From contig NZ_CP082780.1 in NCBI RefSeq assembly GCF_019915265.1, positions 1,612,001 to 1,676,000 on the forward strand: a DNA stretch of 64,000 bases, in the 5' to 3' direction. Origin of the DNA: Bacillus aquiflavi. Lineage in GTDB: Bacteria; Bacillota; Bacilli; Bacillales; Cytobacillaceae. The stretch's first letter is position 1, and every line of letters begins with the position of its first letter. Position numbers and translations under genes: made by a program. Shown in pieces: positions 29,390-38,282 of this stretch. The notes under the pieces are model-generated. The model ran no database searches, was not told where the DNA came from, and saw only the letters and a list, made by a program, of their open reading frames with translations.

Positions 29390-30271
29390 ATGATTTTATC
29401 AGTTAATCAAGTACATAAATCATATGGAAAGGAAAAAGTATTAAATGACATTACTTTTGAAATTGAAACACCAAAAATTGTTGCTTTAATTGGACCGAAT
29501 GGTTCGGGTAAATCGACACTTCTTAGCATCATTACGAACCTATTGACTGCCGACAAAGGTGAAATTTTTATTTTAAATAAAAGCAACAAAGATCCGGAAA
29601 TTTTTAAAGAGGTTTCTTTTATGCAAGACAATTCTGTACTCTATGATTATTTGACTGGATATGATCATTGTCAATTTATCGGTGATGTACAAAAAATACC
29701 GAAACAGCAAATGATCGATACTGCTGAACGTATCGGGATAACGAGTTATCTCCATAAAAAAGTAGGAAATTATTCTCTCGGTATGAAGCAGCATCTATTA
29801 TTAACGATGGCACTTTTAAATCAGCCGAAATTATTAATTTTAGATGAACCCTTAAATGGACTTGATCCTACTAGTGCAATAAAAGTACGGAAGCTTTTAT
29901 TAGAATTACTAGCAAATGGAACGACGATCATATTATCGTCACATCAATTGCTAGAAATTGATCTCATTACATCGCATATTTTATTTCTGAAAAATGGTAG
30001 ATTAATAAAAGAAGAGATTCCTCAACACGAGAAAATTTGTTATCAATTGACTGTAAATCATCTCGAGAAGGCACAATATGCGTTGGAAAAAGCAAATATT
30101 CCAGTAAAAATCGTGGATCGTAAATTAATTCTCTCTGCAAAGGACTGTTCGATCAGCAAAATATTCCGAATGTTAGATCAACAACAAATGACCATATTAG
30201 ATATCGAGAAAAAAATGCTCGGTTCAGAAGACCGTTATCAAAAGATTTTCGGGCATAAGGAAGATACATGA
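29390..30271 (+). CDS. ABC transporter ATPase
   Basis: A 293-aa nucleotide-binding subunit of an ABC-2 type exporter. Walker A is GPNGSGKSTLL, the signature is degenerate (YSLGMKQHLLLTMAL), Walker B is LLILDEPLNGLDP, and the switch His is in LSSHQLLEI. The ATG at 29390 lies 8 bases after TTTGGAGG; a TTG at 29375 precedes that site. Its stop overlaps the ATG of the following permease gene, which is broken, so the ATPase may have lost its partner. Confidence 0.9.
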   Translation: MILSVNQVHKSYGKEKVLNDITFEIETPKIVALIGPNGSGKSTLLSIITNLLTADKGEIFILNKSNKDPEIFKEVSFMQDNSVLYDYLTGYDHCQFIGDVQKIPKQQMIDTAERIGITSYLHKKVGNYSLGMKQHLLLTMALLNQPKLLILDEPLNGLDPTSAIKVRKLLLELLANGTTIILSSHQLLEIDLITSHILFLKNGRLIKEEIPQHEKICYQLTVNHLEKAQYALEKANIPVKIVDRKLILSAKDCSISKIFRMLDQQQMTILDIEKKMLGSEDRYQKIFGHKEDT

Positions 30272-32750
30272 TGAAATTAACTCAATTTGAAATGAAGAAG
30301 TTATGGCGCCAAAAAAAATTGATTTGGTTGTTTTTAATCGTTCTTTTCGGGATTGGTTTTATTTTCCAATAAAATGTTTCTCAACAAACGTTAAGGGTTC
30401 AAAATGCTCTTGGAAAACTCAATCCGCTATTTTCAGAGGTAAATCGAATAAAAGAAAATTTAGAAATGCTCCGAAATGAAAACGGTCTCAACGAATTGCA
30501 AACTAAGCAATTCGAGCACGTACAAGATATGGGAGTTGCCTTAGTACATTGGGAAGTTGCGATTAATCATAAAAGATGGAGCGAAATTCCAAACCATGAA
30601 CAACAATTTTTGCATAATTTACAGCAGTTTGAAAAGTATGGTGGTCAATTCGAAGTGTTAAAGGGAATCGAGCGAGAAAAAGCAATTCAGAAAAGTGAGT
30701 GGCTGATCACACATCATCTCGCTTATGATGATGAAAAGTACCCGCTATCTCCTGCTCTTGTGTTAAAACAAAGCATTGAGCTTCTTTTTAGCATGTTTGG
30801 AATGTTAATTTTATTGCTTCTCTTCGGAAATACGATTACAGCTGAACGAGAACAGCGTACATGGCTGACGCTCAGAACACAGCCAATTCCTAAATGGCGA
30901 CAATTTGTAGCAAAATATGCCAGCTTGCTTATCGTGCTTTTCATATTTTTTTTGTTCGTGATTGCTTTAGGAGTACTGACTCCGTTCCTTTTCGCAGATT
31001 ACAGTATAAATCTTAAGTATCCACAGTTGATTGAGACAGGAGAAACGATTACCCTTATTTCCACCTTTATTTATTTATTGAGAACAGCCCTCATGTTTAT
31101 GGGAGCCAGTGCTTTTGTTTTTAGTTTCGTCTTCCTATTTAGCATGGTGTTAAAAAATTCTTTTAGTGCATTAATGCTTATTAGTGCGACACTATTTCTC
31201 GGGTTTATTGTCACAGATACGTATCCATTATTGCAAAGCCCGTTAAATCCATTTCAATCTTTTCGCCTGTTGCAATTAATTGCACAAACATCAAGTAGCC
31301 AAATGTGGTTATCTCTCCTTTCAGCTTTCGGATGGAGCTTTATTTTATTAACTTTAGCGATTGTTTTGCGTGAGAAAGAAACAGATTTATTTTATTTTAC
31401 TGATAAGGAGAAGCCATTTCATCGTGGGAATACGCAAAAAAGATTTTCGATATTGTGGAATTTTATTATATTTGAATGGAGAAAAATGAAACAGAAACGG
31501 TTATTAAAACAAGTTCATCTCCTGCTTTTACTATTCATTTCGATAGGATATGTCTTTATTTTTTAAGAGGCGAAGGATAAAGAACAAGCATATATTAGTA
31601 AGTTAAAAGCGGATCAAGCAGAAGAGCTTATGACGATTTTAAAAAATTCAATTGCTTCTATATCAGAAGAGCTTAAGGACGATTACGAAAAAGCACTTGC
31701 TTTCGTTCAAGAGAAGCAGGCTAAAAATAAAGCAGCCATTTTTCAGCTTATGAAAAAGGGGATTGGACTCCTTTATATGAATATCAACTATTCGAAAATC
31801 AATTTGCAAACGAAGAACTAGATACTGGCATCTTTAGGAGTGAAGACTTAAAAAAAGATATTGGGAAAATGGCCATCGTTGCTAGCATGGAAGAAAAGAA
31901 GTGGTTATTGAAGCATCATGTTCAGCCAGTATTTTCAGGAGAATTTATCGTTACAATATTTCACTACTGGGACGAAGCTCATGCTTTTTACCAAAAAGAA
32001 TGGGAGGAAGCGAATCGAAAAGTTGATAGCAGCGGACTGTTTTCGCTTTACTTATACTTTAATCAATATTTCTATTTCGTGCCGATGATCTTATTCTTCT
32101 TATTATTAGGAGGAGGTTTAGCGACTGATACTGGAAAGAAGTCAACACTTCGTTTTTTAATGTCACAGCCGCTTTCGTTGCGCCATATTTTTCATGGGAA
32201 AGTGTTGAGTTCATTCATTGTTGTCCTACTCTCCAGTACCGTCATTTTCGCAAGCGTTCTTTTAATAGGGACAATCTTTGACCGATTTGGCGATTGGTAT
32301 TATCCGATATTAGTTTATGATAGCCAAAGCTTGGCTAATTCCGCGAACTACAATGGGACTTATGTACAAGGAATGGGTTTTCACTTCACGCCATTAGGTC
32401 ATTATTTAGTAAAATGTATCGTTTTATTTCTTATCGTTTTATTGTTTTTAATTATCTTATCGACTTTTTGTTCTTTATTTATTAAAAATCAATTGGGTGT
32501 TTTTATGATTGTCATATTACTATCAGCTTCTGGATATGTATTAAGCATTGAAGCTTTGTCTGAAGTTGCACATTTGTCACCTTTTACTTATTTTAATATT
32601 GTCAAAATCATAAACGGTGAAGTTTCAACTGCTCATAACAATCCACATATTAACTTTATGCCAGGAAGCATCGTGCTCTTCATTTCAAGCTTTGTTGTTA
32701 TGACGATTGGTCATGTTGTGCTGAAGAAATATAAAAATTTAACTGCATAA
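30268..32750 (+). pseudogene. Double-length ABC-2 permease, two stops and one frameshift
   Basis: Coupled (ATGATGA) to the ATPase gene. Read through its lesions it encodes about 825 residues made of two similar halves. Each half starts with a membrane helix behind a basic stretch (KKLWRQKKLIWLFLIVL; EWRKMKQKRLLKQVHLLLL), then a large extracellular helical region, then about five more helices. The lesions are a TAA at 30370-30372 after GIGFIFQ, a TAA at 31564-31566 after GYVFIF, and a missing G in the run 31758-31761 after QLMKKG. The intact pieces are 30466-31566 and 31869-32750. Both stops fall just after the first helix of each half. The protein is very likely not made as a whole. Confidence 0.82.
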
Positions 32751-32811
32751 ATACCCTCACTTCAAAATAGGTGGGGGTTGGCTGTCTTTAAAAATTTTTT
32801 CAGGGGGAGAA

Positions 32812-33381
32812 ATGATGAAATATTATGAGACTCGGCATATTTTTTTAGCCATTGCGGTTATGATCGCAATTGCTTCACCGTTATTGTTAGGGTTTGTTCC
32901 CCAAACAATCGTTGATCTTATCCATTATAAAAAAGGAATTTGGCACGTGTACGTACCCACGGAGGCTTACCCGGTCTATGCAGTCGGTTTGTTACTTTTA
33001 TTTTTATCTCCATTGCTGCTCTTTTTAATGCGTAATAGTAAAGTTGCAATATTGTTAAGTATTTGTTGTATTTTATTTAGTGGGATTACCTTTTTCACTG
33101 CTTCTCAAGCTTATACATTGTTATCAGAAGATTCACTTTCATATGCACCTCTATTTTCAATGAAAGATCATATTTACACTTGGGATGAAGTGGAAAAAAT
33201 CATTTATTATGAGGCGGATGAAGGAGAAATGTCAGATTATGAGTTTTTGTTTCATGATGGCAACAGTATAAAGATAAAAGATGATCTCTATCTTTCTGGA
33301 TACGGATTCAAATTAAGAGATCAGCTAGAGAAAATGAATTTAAACGTCGAAAAAGTAAAAAAAACTTCATCTGTTCCTTAG
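32812..33381 (+). CDS. Small membrane protein of unknown function
   Basis: A 189-aa protein with three hydrophobic segments (about residues 9-30, 54-72 and 77-97) and a C-terminal cytoplasmic or external domain of about 80 residues rich in Asp/Glu/Tyr (YEADEGEMSDYEFLFHDG). The pattern of short strands in the tail is reminiscent of PH-like domains in YcxB-type proteins, but I do not recognise the family. RBS CAGGGGGAG precedes ATGATG. It lies 61 bases after the broken ABC permease and may have belonged to that operon. Confidence 0.65.
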   Translation: MMKYYETRHIFLAIAVMIAIASPLLLGFVPQTIVDLIHYKKGIWHVYVPTEAYPVYAVGLLLLFLSPLLLFLMRNSKVAILLSICCILFSGITFFTASQAYTLLSEDSLSYAPLFSMKDHIYTWDEVEKIIYYEADEGEMSDYEFLFHDGNSIKIKDDLYLSGYGFKLRDQLEKMNLNVEKVKKTSSVP

Positions 33382-33582
33382 AACAGCCTTAGCAGTTAAA
33401 CGTTTTATCCGTTTCATTTGATTAAAACTGAAGCAAGAAAGTTTTGGCCCTTAACTGTTTCTTTACTCATTCCCCTCAAGATTATCCTCAAAAGACTGCT
33501 TAAAAACGCTTGTTCAGTCTCGTTACTGCACAAGAAGGAAACGATCTAGCACAAGCGTTCATGAGTTCGTTGTCAACAGTCT

Positions 33583-33612
33583 TCAATCTCGTATTCAAAA
33601 TGGCGAGATTGA
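33583..33612. terminator. Hairpin between converging genes
   Basis: TCAATCTCG and CGAGATTGA form a 9-bp stem with a 12-base loop immediately after the stop of the minus-strand gene at 33613. There is no strong T run on either strand, so it may be a weak bidirectional terminator. Confidence 0.5.
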
Positions 33613-33969
33613 TTATTTAGAACGAAGCTCCCGGAAATGCTCCAAATACTTTCTTGCTATACTCGAAGGTGAAAACTTAATTTTATATTTTCCATTCAAT
33701 TGTGCAGCTAGTTTGTTCGCTAGGTTTTCACCGATTGAGTTGTGTTTGTATTCTAACTCGCTGGCATTCGGCTTTAATGTATCTGAATCCCAGTCAATCC
33801 ATTCGCCATAAATAGATGACCAATGCTCAATCTCTCTTAATAAATCATCTGTAATCCGTAATCCGTCTAAATCTAAATTATAACCGCATTCAAGGCACCA
33901 AATTGGCTCGGCACCTATATCAGCTTCTAATTTTATACTTTTTAATTGCTTACAATTACATAACATCAT
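33613..33969 (-). CDS. Small zinc-ribbon-like protein, unknown function
   Basis: A 118-aa protein on the minus strand, the only convincing minus-strand gene. It has four cysteines near the N terminus in a CxC...CxxC arrangement (MMLCNC, then WCLECGYN), which suggests a metal-binding ribbon, followed by an acidic middle (DWDSDT) and a basic C-terminal helix. The ATG at 33969 has TTGGAG 5 bases upstream; a GTG two codons earlier overlaps that site. No family recognised. It separates the ABC remnant from the lipopeptide cluster and is transcribed away from the latter. Confidence 0.65.
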   Translation of the reverse strand: MMLCNCKQLKSIKLEADIGAEPIWCLECGYNLDLDGLRITDDLLREIEHWSSIYGEWIDWDSDTLKPNASELEYKHNSIGENLANKLAAQLNGKYKIKFSPSSIARKYLEHFRELRSK

Positions 33970-34608
33970 TTTCACTCCAATTAAGCTGCCATTATCACCT
34001 ATTTATCATAACTTAAATAAAAAGAAGGAGCCACCACCCATCAAATTTTTCATATCCACCGCATTTCTTCCTCATTTCCAAAAAAAATGACTAACAACAA
34101 AGAAAAGGTTGGGAAAAGTACCATTTCTACTATTATAACGAACGAGTAAAAGTATTAATACTTTTATATTAAATCCCTTCTATAGAGTATAAAAGTATTG
34201 ATAACTTAAATTATTTTTTATTTTTTTCTTGAATTTTATTTTTTTTTAGACCAAAATCGTCAAAACATGTCATTTTCTTGGTGATTTACTACGACTAGTT
34301 ATTATATATATATTTTTCAATGAATTTTATTAGTTAGATAGTCTTTTATCATAAATATTCAATAAATCTTATGTTTTTAACAATGGATAACAGTAATAGG
34401 TAAAAAATAAAATGAGTCAAAGTGTTTATTGATTATTACAAATGATGTCGGTAAATGTCGAAGGAATAGTTCTAATTTTCTATTTAATCTAAATAATAAT
34501 TTTGATAAGTTTAAATTTAGATTTAAATTACTATTAGAAGGATTTTCATCTATTCAACGAATTTTCTCTCTTTTAAGTCAATATTTTCAAAATTGGGGGT
34601 ATTTCATT
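33970..34608. other. AT-rich divergent control region before the NRPS cluster
   Basis: About 640 bases between the minus-strand zinc-ribbon gene and the ACP gene, with no supported gene. It holds the palindromic sites described separately, long A/T tracts (for example 34210-34245) and TATATA repeats near 34300 that could include the cluster promoter. An in-frame extension of the ACP ORF back to 34429 has no ribosome binding site and is probably untranslated leader. Confidence 0.6.
34147..34208. promoter_or_regulatory. Tandem palindromic operator-like sites
   Basis: TAAAAGTATTAATACTTTTA (34147-34166) is a perfect 20-base palindrome. A second, imperfect copy TAAAAGTATTGATAACTTA begins at 34190, 43 bases later, which is close to four helix turns. 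Two phased copies before the biosynthetic operon suggest binding of a dimeric regulator, but no regulator gene is in the cluster, so the protein is unknown. Confidence 0.55.
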
Positions 34609-34857
34609 TTGGCCAATATTAGTCATGAGGTATTAAATTATTTAAAGGAAAACCTTGGGAATGAAAATGTTCGTGAAGATATGAACATAAAAAATGATTT
34701 AGGATTAACATCGCTAGATTTAGTAGACTTAGCATTTTATTTAGAACAAAGAATTGATCGTACAGTAACAGATGAAGAATTGTTATCACTTAAAACTGTA
34801 AAAGATGTAATCAACTTCGTAGCTAATAACGTAGATGAAAAAGAGCTAACAAAATGA
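34609..34857 (+). CDS. Acyl carrier protein, cluster-dedicated
   Basis: An 82-aa ACP whose Ser in LGLTSLDLVDLAF would carry the phosphopantetheine arm (the usual DSL is TSL here). Acidic helices and length are typical. The TTG at 34609 lies 8 bases after GGGGGT; the frame upstream to 34429 lacks ACP features. The stop overlaps the ATG of the ketosynthase gene, so the two are made together. It is probably the carrier that holds or builds the acyl group handed to the first condensation domain of NRPS1. A dedicated ACP is unusual for Bacillus lipopeptides, which often use acyl-CoA. Confidence 0.9.
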   Translation: MANISHEVLNYLKENLGNENVREDMNIKNDLGLTSLDLVDLAFYLEQRIDRTVTDEELLSLKTVKDVINFVANNVDEKELTK

Positions 34858-36083
34858 AACAAAGAGTTGTTATAACAGGATTTAGTACGATTACTAGTTT
34901 AGGCAAGACAATAGATACATGGGATGGGATATGCAGTAATAAAAGCGGCTATTCCCCTTTACCAGAACGAATTACTAAATATGGTGATTTTCGGACAAAA
35001 CACGCAGCTATTGTCCAGGAAGATAATCTTAATTTAAAAGCAATTAACGACAAGAAAATTGACCGTACTGTTCAGCTAGCGTATAGCTGTGCAGAAGAAG
35101 CACTAACAATGTCAAAAATAAACAATAATGAGGTTGAACCGACTAAATTTGGGGTTATTATGGGAACTGGAGCAGGTGCTGTTGTTCTTACCGGTCAGCA
35201 ATTAATTAACTTACATCAATATAATAATCGAAAAATTACACCAAATTATATTCCAGCTGCAACCATCAATTCTTTATCAGGATATTTGGCAATTAAGTAT
35301 CATGCACAAGGTCCAAATATGACCGTTTCAACAGCTTGTGCATCTGGTAATCATGCTATTGGTTTAGCTTTTGATACAATCGCTTCAGGAAAGGCAGATA
35401 TCATGATGGCTGGAGGTGCGGATTCACCCACTGATGGATTAATCTACTCCGGCTTTGATAACATGCGAGTCATGGCACCGAATAATGAACCTTGTCAGCC
35501 ATTTTCCTCAGAACGTAAGGGATTTATCATCGGAGAGGGTGCGGCAGTTTTAATTCTAGAATCTTTAGATCATGCTTTACAAAGAGGAGCAACGATTTAT
35601 GGGGAAGTTAAAGGATATAGCATGACATGTGACGCTTATCACATGTTAATGCCAGTAGTTGACGGCTCACAAATAGAAAGAACGATTGAGAATGCTCTAG
35701 AGGATGCTGGCGTCACAGTTGAAGAAATTGATTACATAAATGCACACGGAACAGGTACGCAAGCTGGAGATCTTGCGGAAATAAATGGAATTAAACGACT
35801 ATTCAGGGGACAGGAGCAAATTCCACCAATAAGTTCAATTAAGGGAGCTATTGGTCATACTTTAGGTGCGAGTGGAGCAATAGAAGCAGTAATTTGTTTA
35901 CTTGCGATGGAGAAAAACACCATACCACCATCAGTAAACTTGCAGGCTAAAGATCCTAAGGTAGATGTAGATATTGTTGGAAGCTCCAGAAAAAAAGATT
36001 TAAAAGTAATCGTTTCAAATTCATTTGGCTTTGGCGGAAATAATTGTACGTTAATTTTCAAAAAGTTGGCTGGAGAAGTTTAA
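34854..36083 (+). CDS. Beta-ketoacyl-ACP synthase (KAS II/FabF-like)
   Basis: A 409-aa ketosynthase with the Cys-His-His triad: nucleophile in TVSTACASGNHAIG, His in NAHGTGTQAGD and His in IGHTLGASGA. It condenses an acyl thioester with malonyl-ACP. With the ACP it could extend the starter fatty acid by one round, giving a beta-keto or, after reduction by housekeeping enzymes, beta-hydroxy acyl chain for the lipopeptide. No ketoreductase or acyltransferase gene is nearby. Residues all look functional. Confidence 0.92.
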   Translation: MKQRVVITGFSTITSLGKTIDTWDGICSNKSGYSPLPERITKYGDFRTKHAAIVQEDNLNLKAINDKKIDRTVQLAYSCAEEALTMSKINNNEVEPTKFGVIMGTGAGAVVLTGQQLINLHQYNNRKITPNYIPAATINSLSGYLAIKYHAQGPNMTVSTACASGNHAIGLAFDTIASGKADIMMAGGADSPTDGLIYSGFDNMRVMAPNNEPCQPFSSERKGFIIGEGAAVLILESLDHALQRGATIYGEVKGYSMTCDAYHMLMPVVDGSQIERTIENALEDAGVTVEEIDYINAHGTGTQAGDLAEINGIKRLFRGQEQIPPISSIKGAIGHTLGASGAIEAVICLLAMEKNTIPPSVNLQAKDPKVDVDIVGSSRKKDLKVIVSNSFGFGGNNCTLIFKKLAGEV

Positions 36084-36112
36084 ATACGAAATAAGTAGAT
36101 TGGAGAGTAAAA

Positions 36113-36496
36113 ATGTATAGAACGTTGATGAAATCAAAAATTCATGGTGCACGAGTTACGGAGTCAAACTTGAATTATGTTGGAAGTATTACGATAGACC
36201 GTGAAATTATTGATTCCCTTGGGATTATGCCTAATGAAAAAGTGCAAATCGTCAATAATAATAATGGCGCTCGTTTCGAGACATATGTTATTCCGGGTAA
36301 TCCTGGGGAAAAGGAAATATGTTTAAATGGTGCTGCTGCAAGGCTTGTGCAAAAAGGTGATGTAGTGATCATCATATCGTATGCACTAGTACATGAAGAT
36401 GAGTTAGAAGACTTTCGTTGCAATATAGCAATAATGGATGAAAATAATAACATCAAGAAAATTATCCATCAAGAAATAGCAAATAGTGTGGTGTAA
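36113..36496 (+). CDS. panD: Aspartate 1-decarboxylase (PanD)
   Basis: A 127-aa pyruvoyl enzyme that makes beta-alanine from aspartate. All key residues known for PanD align: Lys9, the Gly24-Ser25 self-cleavage site (YVGSITID), Arg54, Thr57-Tyr58 (RFETYVIPG), Asn72 and Ala74 (LNGAAARL). RBS TTGGAG precedes the ATG. It is not next to panB or panC but in the middle of an NRPS operon, with the next gene starting directly after its stop. The simplest reading is a dedicated supply of beta-alanine for the peptide; supply of pantetheine for carrier-protein arms is the alternative. Confidence 0.93.
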   Translation: MYRTLMKSKIHGARVTESNLNYVGSITIDREIIDSLGIMPNEKVQIVNNNNGARFETYVIPGNPGEKEICLNGAAARLVQKGDVVIIISYALVHEDELEDFRCNIAIMDENNNIKKIIHQEIANSVV

Positions 36497-37444
36497 ATGG
36501 ATCAGCTAAAGAAGGAAGTATATCGTATCGATTCTATTTATAAAGAATTTAAAAAAGGAAAAAAAGTCGCAAACTCAAATATTTCCTTTAGTATACGCCA
36601 AGGAGAAATTTTTGGATTATTGGGGCCTAATGGTGCTGGAAAATCAACATTAATCAAACAAATGGTAGGACAAATAAAGCCTACAAGCGGGACTATTTAT
36701 TTGTACGATCAAGACGTTTTAAAAGATAGTTATTTCGTTATGAACAATGTTGCATATTATTCTCAAGAGACATTTGCCTTACATAAATTAAAAGTTTATG
36801 AAGCTATTTATTTTACTGCAAGATTAAGAGGCATTCGAAAACAAGCGGCAAAAAATGAAACGGAAGAACTCCTTCAGACATTAGGGCTAGACGAATTAAG
36901 AAATATGTATGTAAAGAATTTATCGGGCGGTCAAAAAAGAATGGTTGGCTTTGCAGCTTGTCTAACGGGAAAATTACCAGTCCTTATCTTAGATGAGCCA
37001 ACAAATGATTTGGATCCTTTAAAGAGAAATTTAATTTGGAATTTGTTGCAAAAGAAAAATCGCGAAGAAGGCACAACCATTATTTTAGTCACGCACAATC
37101 TTTTAGAAGCCGAGAAGATAGTAGATCGTGTGGCAGTAATTAATCAAGGGAAAGTGTTAGCAATTGATTATGTAGGGCGATTAAAGCAATTAGTCGATCA
37201 ACGCTATAAATTAGAAATAACTTCTGTATTTGGAGAAAATGATATCCATCAAGCTAATTTATCGAAATATGGTGAGATCCAATCATTAACTGAAAATCGT
37301 TTCAGAGTGTTGATCCAAAAAGAAAAATTAACAAGTGTAATCGGTGAAATAATTGAGTATCTAGAAATGGTTAAGTGTGAAGAATACAGAATTATACCAC
37401 CAAGTCTTGAAGACGTTTATTTACACTATGAGGAAAGAGACTAA
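36497..37444 (+). CDS. ABC transporter ATPase, cluster exporter
   Basis: A 315-aa ABC-2 type ATPase: Walker A GPNGAGKSTLI, Q loop in YSQET, signature LSGGQKRMVGFAA, Walker B VLILDEPTNDLDP, switch His in VTHNLLEA, and a C-terminal 85-residue tail. Its ATG follows the panD stop without a gap (TAAATG). With the permease behind it, it probably exports the lipopeptide or gives self-resistance; substrate inferred from position. Confidence 0.92.
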   Translation: MDQLKKEVYRIDSIYKEFKKGKKVANSNISFSIRQGEIFGLLGPNGAGKSTLIKQMVGQIKPTSGTIYLYDQDVLKDSYFVMNNVAYYSQETFALHKLKVYEAIYFTARLRGIRKQAAKNETEELLQTLGLDELRNMYVKNLSGGQKRMVGFAACLTGKLPVLILDEPTNDLDPLKRNLIWNLLQKKNREEGTTIILVTHNLLEAEKIVDRVAVINQGKVLAIDYVGRLKQLVDQRYKLEITSVFGENDIHQANLSKYGEIQSLTENRFRVLIQKEKLTSVIGEIIEYLEMVKCEEYRIIPPSLEDVYLHYEERD

Positions 37445-37446
37445 TA

Positions 37447-38253
37447 ATGAATACAAAATCTTATGCTTACGAAGTTCCAGATAAAAAGTCAAAAATAAAT
37501 CGAAGATTATATAAAAATTTTGTTGATTTTTATATTTTAGCACGAATTCAATGGGGAATTATTAGGGATACATGGTATTTGATTGTATTTATGGCGTCTA
37601 TGTTTCCCCTCGCCGCTTTATTTTTTTTAAAAGTTTTCAATCAAGATGCATCTATAGAAACAATTACTAGAATTATAGTTGGAAATATTGTATTTGCTAT
37701 TGTACTGATGGGGCTCACTAGTGTGGCACAAGATATTTCGCATGAAAAAAACCAAGGACATTTTATTTATTATGCATCTTTACCCATTTCTAAAATAACT
37801 TTTATCTTGTCTGTTTTATTAAAGGGTGTTTTATCTGCGATACCCTCAATATTGATCTTGACTGTAATAGGACAATATATGTACGGTATCACTTTTAAAT
37901 TTCATATAGGGCTAATTCCGATCATACTTTTTGGCATATTAAGTTGTGTTGGGGTAGGTGTTTTGATTGGTTTTTGGGCAAAAACACCACAAGTGGCAGC
38001 CATTTGCGGACAAGTTGCGATGATGTTTATTACATTTATGAGTCCGGTAATGGTTGAAATTACATCATTGCCTTTATTGATCCAGTATATTTCTTACCTT
38101 TTACCAACAACATATTTATCAGAAGCATTGAGATCATTATTTCAAGGTGAGTGGTCAGTTACGGTCACACAGGATTTAGTCGTATTAATATTATTTAGCT
38201 TATTTTCGATTTTGTTAATTATAAAATTTATAAAATGGAGAGAAAGTGATTAA
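37447..38253 (+). CDS. ABC-2 type permease, cluster exporter
   Basis: Partner of the preceding ATPase, 268 aa, with six membrane segments in the usual ABC-2 pattern and the motif HEKNQGHFIYYASLPISK after helix 2. It begins three bases after the ATPase stop. NRPS1 follows 29 bases later behind GAGGAGG. The N-terminal 35 residues (NTKSYAYEVPDKKSKINRR) are a hydrophilic lead. Confidence 0.88.
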   Translation: MNTKSYAYEVPDKKSKINRRLYKNFVDFYILARIQWGIIRDTWYLIVFMASMFPLAALFFLKVFNQDASIETITRIIVGNIVFAIVLMGLTSVAQDISHEKNQGHFIYYASLPISKITFILSVLLKGVLSAIPSILILTVIGQYMYGITFKFHIGLIPIILFGILSCVGVGVLIGFWAKTPQVAAICGQVAMMFITFMSPVMVEITSLPLLIQYISYLLPTTYLSEALRSLFQGEWSVTVTQDLVVLILFSLFSILLIIKFIKWRESD

Positions 38254-38282
38254 CCATTAATTGATACGAGGAGGACGAACAT

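Noticed and set aside
34429-34608. N-terminal extension of the ACP to 142 aa
   Set aside because: The added residues are AT-driven low-complexity sequence without ACP features, and a good ribosome binding site lies before TTG 34609.
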